Shown: piece by piece, positions 1 through 8,200 of the stretch
How the letters are laid out: each line of letters opens with the position of its first letter
Numbering within the stretch: the first letter of the stretch is position 1
DNA from: Flavobacterium sp. UBA6135
GTDB taxonomy: Bacteria; Bacteroidota; Bacteroidia; Flavobacteriales; Flavobacteriaceae
Reading direction: 5' to 3'
Assembly (NCBI RefSeq): GCF_002428305.1
Contig: NZ_DIVJ01000044.1
Coordinates: 1 to 64,000, forward strand
DNA: 64,000 nt
Position numbers and translations under genes: made by a program
The notes under the pieces: model-generated
Told to the model about the DNA's origin: nothing
Database searches by the model: none
The model's input: only the letters and a program-made list of their open reading frames with translations

Positions 1-752
1 CATTGGAAGAAATTGCTCCTGATAAAGTTTCCATCGTGAAACTATATCAATCAAAAGAAATCCCGATTTTTGAAAAGTACCATATCGAAAGACAAATCAA
101 AACGTCTTTTGGAAGAACCGTGTCAATGAGCAAAGGTGCTTATTTGATAATTGAACATACTGAAGCACTTCATGTTATTGATGTAAACAGTGGAAACAGA
201 TCAAACAAAGCCCAAAATCAAGAAGACACTGCTCTTGAAGTAAACATGATTGCCGCCGCAGAAGTAGCAAGACAGTTGCGTTTGAGAGATATGGGAGGTA
301 TTATTGTTGTTGATTTTATCGATATGCAAAATCCTGAAAATCGAAGAATTCTATTTGACTTCTTAAGAGAAGAAATGAGCGATGACAAAGCCAAACACAA
401 AATCTTACCGCCTAGTAAATTTGGATTAATTCAAATTACCAGACAACGAGTAAGACCTGAAGTCAACATTAAAACCAGAGAAGAAGACCCGAACAACGGA
501 TTTGGAGAAATAGATGCTCCTATTCAAGTTATTGATAAGATTTCTTTGGAAGTTGAACGATTAAAAGCCCATAAAAAAATTGTGTTAAACGCACATCCTT
601 TTGTGGCAGCATACCTAACCAAAGGTTTTCCATCATTACGTTCAAAATGGTTTTTTGAACATAAGAAATGGGTGAAAATCATACCTCGTGATGCTTACAC
701 GTTTTTACAATACCAATTTTATGATAAAGATGGTAATGTAATAAAAGAATAA
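1..752 (+). CDS. rng: Ribonuclease E/G family protein, C-terminal part (partial)
   Basis: The 5' end is cut by the window; about 249 residues remain. RNase E/G enzymes cut single-stranded RNA during rRNA maturation and mRNA decay. Two acidic motifs that bind the catalytic metal are visible, HVIDVNSGNRS (about residue 57) and IIVVDFIDM (about residue 100). They match the paired aspartates of the RNase E DNase I-like domain. The segment ITRQRVRP follows, as usual. No C-terminal degradosome scaffold is present, so RNase G is more likely than RNase E. A hairpin terminator follows directly. The identification is firm; only the name rng versus cafA/rne is open. Confidence 0.92.
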   Translation, partial: LEEIAPDKVSIVKLYQSKEIPIFEKYHIERQIKTSFGRTVSMSKGAYLIIEHTEALHVIDVNSGNRSNKAQNQEDTALEVNMIAAAEVARQLRLRDMGGIIVVDFIDMQNPENRRILFDFLREEMSDDKAKHKILPPSKFGLIQITRQRVRPEVNIKTREEDPNNGFGEIDAPIQVIDKISLEVERLKAHKKIVLNAHPFVAAYLTKGFPSLRSKWFFEHKKWVKIIPRDAYTFLQYQFYDKDGNVIKE

Positions 753-757
753 AAATG

Positions 758-792
758 AACGCTTGTCTTGAAAAAGATGAGCGTTTTTTTTT
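758..792 (+). terminator. Intrinsic terminator after rng
   Basis: AACGCT (758-763) pairs with AGCGTT (780-785) and is followed by a run of T to 792. It lies between the convergent ends of rng and pbpC and most clearly serves rng. Confidence 0.8.
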
Positions 793-796
793 GAAG

Positions 797-3190
797 TTAT
801 TCCACCACAAACTCCACTTTTCGTTTAATTTCAACCCCATTTTCATCTGTAACCGTTATAAAACGAACGCCTGAAGTAGTTTTTATGGGCATTTCATGAA
901 AGGTTTGTGTCATTCCCAAATACTGATTATCCACATACCAATACAATTTGATTTTGGGTTGCGAATGAGCTACTTTTAAAATCACAGGTTGCAGTTCGCT
1001 GTTAAAATTTTTAGTCAAATAAATTTTACTATTGGATTTTGGATAAATAAAATCCATTGACCCGGAAGTTACAGCACTACAATCCTCTCTAAAAGGTGGC
1101 AAAACGGAGTAATCAATATTTTTTGATTTATAATACCATTCCATAACAGGTGGCAATACAAACCAAGATTTGGCAACCATGTTTTCTATGGCTTCACAAT
1201 TCGCATGAACACGATAGGTTTCTGTTGCATCCAAATGAATGGATTTGTGATACGGACATATTTTGGTTTGCTTCCCTGAAAGTGGAATCCATTGTTTTAC
1301 TGTTGTACATAATTCAGAAGCCAAATGACCACTTTTTTCACAAACGGCCACTTGCTCAATAGCATTTAAAGGTTTTTCAAACCAAGGTGTTTTTGGCATT
1401 ATTCTAAATACATCAAATAAAATTGGAGCAGCACTACTCACGCCGGTTAAGGAAGGTCTTCCTTCTCCTGTTGCATTTCCAACCCATACACCCACCACAT
1501 ATTTCGAACTCGTGCCAATTGCCCATGCATCGCGATTGCCAAAACTCGTACCTGTTTTCCATGCAATGGGCAACGACGAATCATAAAACCGCCAAGCCTC
1601 ATCACCTTCCGGACGATTGACCTCTTTCATGGCTTGATAAGTCAAATAAACAGCTCCGGCTCCCACAATATTTTTCTGAAAGGATGTGTTTCCAAAATCA
1701 ATGGTTTTGTTTTGGAAATAATTCAAATTAGAAAATTCATTTTTGCGATACGAACTTTGATTATCAGTATACTGATTCAATGTGCCTGTCAATCCTGCAT
1801 AGGTTCTGCATAAATCCCACAAATTACTTTCTGCACCTCCTAAAATTAAAGACAAACCATAATGATTGGGAGGTCTATTGATGTTTCGTAAACTGTATTT
1901 TTGAAGTTGTTCATAAAACCGATTTACACCATAATCCTGCAACATCAAAACAGCCGGAATATTCAGCGAGCGAGACAAAGCCCGTTGAGCCGGAACAGCT
2001 CCGTCATAACTAAAATTAAAATTTTGCGGATTATACCCCGAAATTTGTGTTGGAATATCGGGAATCAACATGTTTGGCAACAATTCGCCTTCGTCTAACA
2101 TGGCGGCATAAAGCAAGGGTTTTAAAATACTTCCCGTACTTCTGGCTGCTGTGATGATATCTACATCTTTTTGATGTTCTTTATCCGTAGGACTGTTTCC
2201 AACATAACCCACAATATTTCTTGTTTCAACATCCACAATCAAGATTGCCAAATTATAAACTTCGTTTTGATTGTATTGGTTGTAATAATTCCGTGCTATT
2301 TGATTTACACGCTCTTGAATTGCGACCTCTATTGTGGTTTGAATGCGTTTTCCTTCATTTCTTTTTGCGATGCGTTGCAATAAATGAGGGGCAGTTTGCG
2401 GTAAATCAAAAGGTTTTTGTGGCAACAATTCTTGTAAAGCCAACTCATACGTCATTTGGTCAATTACTCTGTTTTCAAAAAGTTTAAGCAACAACCGATT
2501 TCTTTTTTGCAATAATCTATCTTGATTTTTTCCGGGATAAATTAGGCTTGGAGCATTCGGTAAAACCGCTAAGGTCGCCGTTTCCGCCCACGATAACTGA
2601 TGCGATTGCACGCCAAAATACCGCCACGAAGCCATTTCTAATCCCACCACGTTGCTGCCAAACGGAGCATGAGCGGCATATAATTTTAGTATGCTTTTTT
2701 TTGAATGACGAAATTCCAAACGCGTAGCCAAAACCATTTCAATGCTTTTTTCAAAATAGGTTCTGTTTTTTCCTTTTCGGGAAAGGCGAATGACTTGTTG
2801 GGTCAATGTACTTCCGCCACGAACAACGCGATTAGCTTTGCTATTTTGCCGAAAGGCATTCCACATCGAAATCGGGTTAAAACCGGGATGATAGTTAAAA
2901 TGCTGGTCTTCAAAAGTAATAATGCATTGTTGAAATTTCTCCGGCACACTATCCGCTGCCGGAAATCGCCATTGCCCATCACGAGCGATTTTGGCTCCTA
3001 ATAAATTACCTTCTTTACTTTCAATTACGGTGGAATAGGGTTCGTTAAAAAGTGTTCGTGGTAAGCAAAAATAATAGCCCACCAACAAGAGCAAAATCAA
3101 AATGGATTTGATTTTGTGTTGGAGGATTTTGGTTTTGGCTTTATGGAGGAAGGGTTTGAGCACGGAGATAAAACTAATTTTGTTGTTCAT
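797..3190 (-). CDS. pbpC: Penicillin-binding protein 1C (bifunctional transglycosylase/transpeptidase)
   Basis: Class A PBP that polymerises and crosslinks peptidoglycan at the inner membrane. An N-terminal membrane segment (about residues 30-48) is followed by a GT51 domain with EDQHFNYHPG and GGSTLTQQ. The transpeptidase domain has SILK (SxxK, near residue 354), SLN (SxN) and KTGT (near 545). A C-terminal BiPBP_C domain covers about the last 100 residues and marks the PBP1C branch. I chose the ATG at 3190; an in-frame TTG at 3199 would add three residues. Upstream on the same strand are an S41 protease and the alpha-2-macroglobulin lipoprotein. In proteobacteria the macroglobulin gene is typically paired with pbpC, so the pairing is kept here with one gene between. 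Length (797 aa) is normal. Confidence 0.95.
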   Translation of the reverse strand: MNNKISFISVLKPFLHKAKTKILQHKIKSILILLLLVGYYFCLPRTLFNEPYSTVIESKEGNLLGAKIARDGQWRFPAADSVPEKFQQCIITFEDQHFNYHPGFNPISMWNAFRQNSKANRVVRGGSTLTQQVIRLSRKGKNRTYFEKSIEMVLATRLEFRHSKKSILKLYAAHAPFGSNVVGLEMASWRYFGVQSHQLSWAETATLAVLPNAPSLIYPGKNQDRLLQKRNRLLLKLFENRVIDQMTYELALQELLPQKPFDLPQTAPHLLQRIAKRNEGKRIQTTIEVAIQERVNQIARNYYNQYNQNEVYNLAILIVDVETRNIVGYVGNSPTDKEHQKDVDIITAARSTGSILKPLLYAAMLDEGELLPNMLIPDIPTQISGYNPQNFNFSYDGAVPAQRALSRSLNIPAVLMLQDYGVNRFYEQLQKYSLRNINRPPNHYGLSLILGGAESNLWDLCRTYAGLTGTLNQYTDNQSSYRKNEFSNLNYFQNKTIDFGNTSFQKNIVGAGAVYLTYQAMKEVNRPEGDEAWRFYDSSLPIAWKTGTSFGNRDAWAIGTSSKYVVGVWVGNATGEGRPSLTGVSSAAPILFDVFRIMPKTPWFEKPLNAIEQVAVCEKSGHLASELCTTVKQWIPLSGKQTKICPYHKSIHLDATETYRVHANCEAIENMVAKSWFVLPPVMEWYYKSKNIDYSVLPPFREDCSAVTSGSMDFIYPKSNSKIYLTKNFNSELQPVILKVAHSQPKIKLYWYVDNQYLGMTQTFHEMPIKTTSGVRFITVTDENGVEIKRKVEFVVE

Positions 3191-3208
3191 ATTTGTCAAA
3201 ACTATAAG

Positions 3209-3231
3209 CTCCGAAGTCAGGGACTTCGGAG
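3209..3231. repeat. Dispersed intergenic palindrome, 10-bp stem
   Basis: CTCCGAAGTC and GACTTCGGAG are separated by a 3-nt loop. It sits between pbpC and the S41 gene. There is no T-tract, so it is probably a dispersed palindromic repeat rather than a terminator. Similar 3-nt-loop palindromes occur at 21143, 61833 and 61933. Confidence 0.65.
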
Positions 3232-3283
3232 AGCTAGTGTTCTAAAATATACTTATTGAAAACTTTGTACATATGCTATTTTA

Positions 3284-4963
3284 CTAATCAAGTTCAATTA
3301 TTTTAACAGCTTCATTTATGTACAAATTTGAATCATAATTAATAGCGTTTTCTATTATTCTATAATCTAATTTGAGTCCATTTCGCTGAACACTTTCGCC
3401 AGTGGGATAAAAACCACCGTATCCTGTAAATGCTTCTTCAGAACCATCGGGCAAAACAAAGAGGGTTATATTGGTTGGAGCACCACTGGTTTGTTCTCCA
3501 ATAGTAATGCAATTGGGTGATTGCTGTATTGCCATACCAACATATTCACCTCTACTTGCCGTATTTCTATCGACCAATAAAATTACTTTACCTTTATAAT
3601 ACTTCTTAGAACTAGCAGCCGTCTTAAAAGGGTCGCTTATGAATCGTAATGGAGCTTCGGCATCATATTCACAAACAGATGGATAAGCATTTATAGGTAA
3701 ACTAACCTTTATAAACTCTTTTCTTTTTGACAATAGATGTTTAGTAATATCAGATGCAGTAACGTTTTTTGGATATTTTCTCAAATCTATAATCAATCCT
3801 TTTGTAGAGGAGAACTGTTTAAAAGCATTTTCTACATCCTTTTTTGTCATTTTCCCTAAATTTATATACCCTATATTTGGTTTAACAAAATAATAGTTGT
3901 CCTTATTATCCGAATCATCTGTCTTGGCATCGAAGTCAAACTTTTCATATAACTTAATATACTTATTGACCACTTCGCCATTCTTTTTTATAATGTCAAC
4001 ATTAATGGAATCTACATTATTACATAGTATTAAACTGTACGACAACCCTACATTAAGAGCATTTGAATTTGAAGCTGAGATCAAACTTGCAAAAGTAGAA
4101 GTGATATAGGTTGAAATTTTTTGATTTTTGATTTTCACAATAACATCTCCAAGTTCAATACCGTTTTCTGCGGCTAGTTTATTGTTTGCAAAACGATTTA
4201 CAACAGCAGAATCATTCACTATCTTCACATTAAAACTTGCATAAAATTTGAACAATGAATCCCTAACTTCACTAGAGAAACCCATGGAATGAGAATCATT
4301 TAATTTTGCAACAATCTTCAATTTTGCAATCTCAAACGTTACTTTTGAGTTTGCATTTGAAAAATCATTAATAGCACCATCCAAAACATCGAACCACTTT
4401 TCATCGGTCAAATATTTATTTAGGTTCCAATATTGCATCGCATTCCAAAAACTAAATACAGTCAACAATCGGTGGTGTTTGTTGTTTAAATCGAAATCTT
4501 TAATTCCTTTCTCATTTTCAAAGGAAACCATTCTAGTGAGCTTACTTACCTTTGCATAAAAATTACCTATATTCCCATTGTTTTTTAATTTATTTAGCTC
4601 ATTTGTTAATTCAACGCCAAATACCGTTTTGTCAATCCAATCGTAATCTTGGTTTTTAAAAAAAAGCTTTGAATTATCAATTTTTCTTTCTTTAAAACTT
4701 GTATTTTTAGAATTGTACTTTCTAACGAAGTCCAATAAAAAAGCATTTATTTTTTCCTGTGATTCAACTTTTTCGGAACTTTCCATAATCTCTAAAAAAA
4801 AACCATCCCAATCGTATTTCCCCTTGCTAACGTCTGGATGATGATATTTCATTAATCCCCAAACTAATCCTATTTGTTTAAATTTTTGTATATCTGTTAT
4901 TTTCGTTTGTGAGTAAAGAATAGAACTTGTAAAAATAATTAGAAATAGAAAATGTTTTTTCAT
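3284..4963 (-). CDS. Secreted S41-family serine peptidase
   Basis: 559 aa with an N-terminal signal peptide (MKKHFLFLIIFTSSILYSQ). A PDZ-like segment lies around residues 245-290 (GIELGDVIVKIKNQKI). The C-terminal S41 fold has the serine motif in NTASRGEY, followed by the GEQTSGAPT and GYGGFYPTGE stretches. This layout is that of tricorn/CtpA-like S41 peptidases that cut proteins from their C-termini in the periplasm. It lies between the alpha-2-macroglobulin gene and pbpC on the same strand, so an envelope role is plausible. The substrate is unknown. It is shorter and less conserved than the CtpA-like protease at 24674-26248. Confidence 0.82.
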   Translation of the reverse strand: MKKHFLFLIIFTSSILYSQTKITDIQKFKQIGLVWGLMKYHHPDVSKGKYDWDGFFLEIMESSEKVESQEKINAFLLDFVRKYNSKNTSFKERKIDNSKLFFKNQDYDWIDKTVFGVELTNELNKLKNNGNIGNFYAKVSKLTRMVSFENEKGIKDFDLNNKHHRLLTVFSFWNAMQYWNLNKYLTDEKWFDVLDGAINDFSNANSKVTFEIAKLKIVAKLNDSHSMGFSSEVRDSLFKFYASFNVKIVNDSAVVNRFANNKLAAENGIELGDVIVKIKNQKISTYITSTFASLISASNSNALNVGLSYSLILCNNVDSINVDIIKKNGEVVNKYIKLYEKFDFDAKTDDSDNKDNYYFVKPNIGYINLGKMTKKDVENAFKQFSSTKGLIIDLRKYPKNVTASDITKHLLSKRKEFIKVSLPINAYPSVCEYDAEAPLRFISDPFKTAASSKKYYKGKVILLVDRNTASRGEYVGMAIQQSPNCITIGEQTSGAPTNITLFVLPDGSEEAFTGYGGFYPTGESVQRNGLKLDYRIIENAINYDSNLYINEAVKIIELD

Positions 4964-5281
4964 AAAAATAAATATGCGAATTAAATGATAATAAAGAACC
5001 TCATAGCTTTATTAATAAATAAAAATAGGATTTCTTGGATTCTAAATATCCTACTTTTCTGTTAAATCTTTCTTTTGAAACCATTATTTGACAAAAACCT
5101 ATAGCCCTGATTGCAGCGAAAAGCAGGATTGGCTTCATATAAAGTTGGCAGTTTTCAGTCTCAGTTTTTAGTTGGCAGATGTTCAGATAATATTGAAAAT
5201 GCAGCAATCCAATCTTGATGAGATTCCTCCTGCGTCGGAATGACACAACGAGGAGGAAAATCGGAATGACACAACGAGGTG
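4964..5281. repeat. Gene-free stretch with 19-bp tandem repeat
   Basis: No convincing gene; a 101-codon minus-strand frame here has no recognisable protein features. A 19-bp unit beginning TCGGAATGACA and ending ACGAGG occurs at 5235-5253 and 5261-5279. AGTTGGCAG also occurs twice (around 5142 and 5171). These look like dispersed intergenic repeats. The part next to 4963 should hold the S41 promoter, but I see no clear TAnnTTTG match. Confidence 0.5.
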
Positions 5282-8200
5282 TTACTCCTTCACCACTTCC
5301 ACCCATTGACCGAATGTTCGTGCTGCATACGTGTTGTCGTACATCGCTTCGGCTTGCATACCGGGGAGATAATAGTTGCCCAAATAGGACGCGTTTAACA
5401 GCACTCGGAACGTTCTGGACTCGTTGGCTTTGAGGCCAAAATAGAAATTGGTGCGGTCATCGCGAATGTCGATGTGGTCGGCTACGTTGTTGCCAAAACT
5501 GCCAAAATCGGTAAAACGCGTGTTCACAATTTCAAATCCGGATGGGATAATTTGGGTTAATGCCAGATTTTCCAAGCGTTCATTGGTTTGGTTTCGGATG
5601 GTAATTTCGGCAATAAACTCAGTTCCTTGAGCGATTTTTGACACGTTGACTTGTGCTCCGCTTCGGTTTTTAAAGACGAGATTGGTGTATAATTTGCTTT
5701 GCATCGCTTTTTCTTGACCTATTGGCAAAATTCCGCTCGTGAGCACTCGCACATACAAGGTATTGGATTTAGTGTTTTTGATGGTAATGGAATTGCTTCC
5801 GTTTTTGATGTCTAAATTTCTGTTTGCCAATGATTTTGCGGTCGTGATAGTTTGCGATTTTCCGTTTAACGAATAAGTTACTTCAACACCTTTTCCGCCG
5901 TTTTGTTGAGCGAATTTTGACATGGCATACAAACCATACGCCGTGGTTTGTGTACTCATCCATTGGTCAGAAGCCATATTTTTGGCTAAATCAGTCGCCA
6001 TTTTGAAAGCTCTTTGTTTGTCACCAATTAAAATCAGCGTTTCCAATGCCATCGCTTTATTTCGGTCAGAAGAACCATAATAATAGTAATAATTCTGATT
6101 GGTTTCATCAATTTTGCTTTGGTTAAACAAACTTTGAGCGGCTTGTTTTTGTCCGGCCAACGCATAGGCAGCAGCCAAACGCAATTTGCTTTCGTTGGAT
6201 ATTCCGGTGGTTTCTCGCAAACGGTTCATTGAAGCCATGTCTGGCGAACCGGCCAAAGCTAAAGTATACAATCGATAAGCTTGAGCAAAATCGTTGTGAT
6301 AACCTTTGTTCAATCGCCATTCTTTGGATGCTTTTTGCTGATAGGCGATCCATTTTGATTTAAAATTAAGTGGCAACACATAGCCTTTTTTCTCCGCTTC
6401 AATGAGGAAATGACCCACGTAGGAAGAACTCCAATCATCGGCATAATTTTGCCCACTCCAATAGGAAAATCCACCATTAGCAATTTGGAAACCGCCTAGT
6501 TTTTGGATTCCAATTTTGATGTTTTTCTGAATTTCGTTTTTACGATTTTGATCAATATCGAAAATATCAGCCAAATATAATTGCGGGAAAACACTTGAAG
6601 TCGTTTGCTCCAAGCAACCGTGTGGATATTGAATTAAATACTGTAATCTTCTGCTAAAGTCAATCGTCGGGAAAGACGAAACCTCCAATTGTGCTTTGTT
6701 GCTTCCGGCGACACCAAACGTAGCCACATCAATTGTTTTGGAACTATTGGGTTCTAAAATTACATCGGTAAACTCATTTGTAATTGGGTTTGGATTCGTG
6801 ATATCCAATTCAACTTCATACGTTGCTTTTTCATTGCCGGATGTGGCGATGACTTGCACTTTTGCCAATCCGGTTAACTCCCCAACTTCCAAATCAAAAT
6901 ACACCATTTTTTCATCCGGTTGAGCGAAAGATAAACTTTGGGTTGTTGAACCCAAAACTTTCATCCCGTTGTTGGTTCTAACTTGAACGTTTACATTTTT
7001 CACCTGATTTTCCATTGCGAAAACAGTAATTGGCAACGTCACTTTTTCAGTTGGCGATACTTTTCTTGGCAATGAAGCCAATACCATCAACGGTTTTCTA
7101 ACCGGAGTTGTTTTTTCTGCACTTCCATAAGCACTAGTATTCAAATCTCCGGCTACCACCATTGTTCTGACTGAACCAATATAATTTGGCATGGTGATTT
7201 GATGTGTTTTCGTTTGTCCTTTTTCTAATTTGAAAGGCCCTAAATATATCACAACCGGCTTGAATCTATTGGCTTTTTTAGCTTTTGCTCCACCCAAATC
7301 TTCGTCACCTCCAATGCTGAATATCTGATTGATTTTTCCTCCGTAAGCTCCAATTACTTCGTCATAAATATCCCAAGTTTTAACCCCTAATGCTTCTCGA
7401 GTGTAAAAACTATTCCATGCATTTGGTGTTTTAAATCGGGTTAAATCCAGCAAACCATCATCCACAATTGCCAAGGTGTATGTCATCGCTTTTCCAGATT
7501 TTTCGCTTACGCGGATTTTGACTTTCTCTTCCGGTTTCAATACTTCAGGCATAGAAAGTTGTGGTTCAAGTATCGTATTTTTATCCAAAACTTCAATCGG
7601 GATGATTCCATACAAACGAATCGGCGAATCATTTAACGTTGTGGCATGTGGCTGCAATAGCGTTACATGAATGTAAACATTCGGAGCCATTTCAGCTGTT
7701 ATGGGAATGTCCACTTTTGTTTCCCCTTTTTGTGTAGAAGCCCATAAAGTTTGCACCACACGGGTCCCGTTTTCAATAGAAATCAAAGCCCTGCTTCCGG
7801 CACTTGAAGGGAAAGAAATGATTGCTTTTTCTCCAACTGCATACTTCTTTTTGTTGGCAGAAAAAACGAGCATATTAGCATTTGAAGCATCTGAATTTCT
7901 GGTTTTTCCTGACCAATAAGGCCAATCAATCATGACCGTCTGACCGGTTGCATGACCGCCGTTTGGATCTGAAATTCGAACCAAATAACGTCCCCATTCC
8001 GATTCTTCATTTTTGAATTGAAAACTGGCTTTTCCGTTGGAATCCGTATTTACAATCAGATTTTTAAAAGGTGTGGTAGCTTTTGAAGATGTATAGCTGG
8101 ATAAATTATCATAACTAGCATCCCACCACCAACGCCATTCCACTTTATAAACTTTTACTTCAAGGTTTTTAACGGCTTTTGGCTTTCCGTTTTCATCTAC

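Noticed and set aside
5001..5306. Minus-strand frame of 101 codons between the S41 and macroglobulin genes
   Set aside because: It is made up of the 19-bp tandem repeat and overlaps the macroglobulin gene end; the frame looks accidental.
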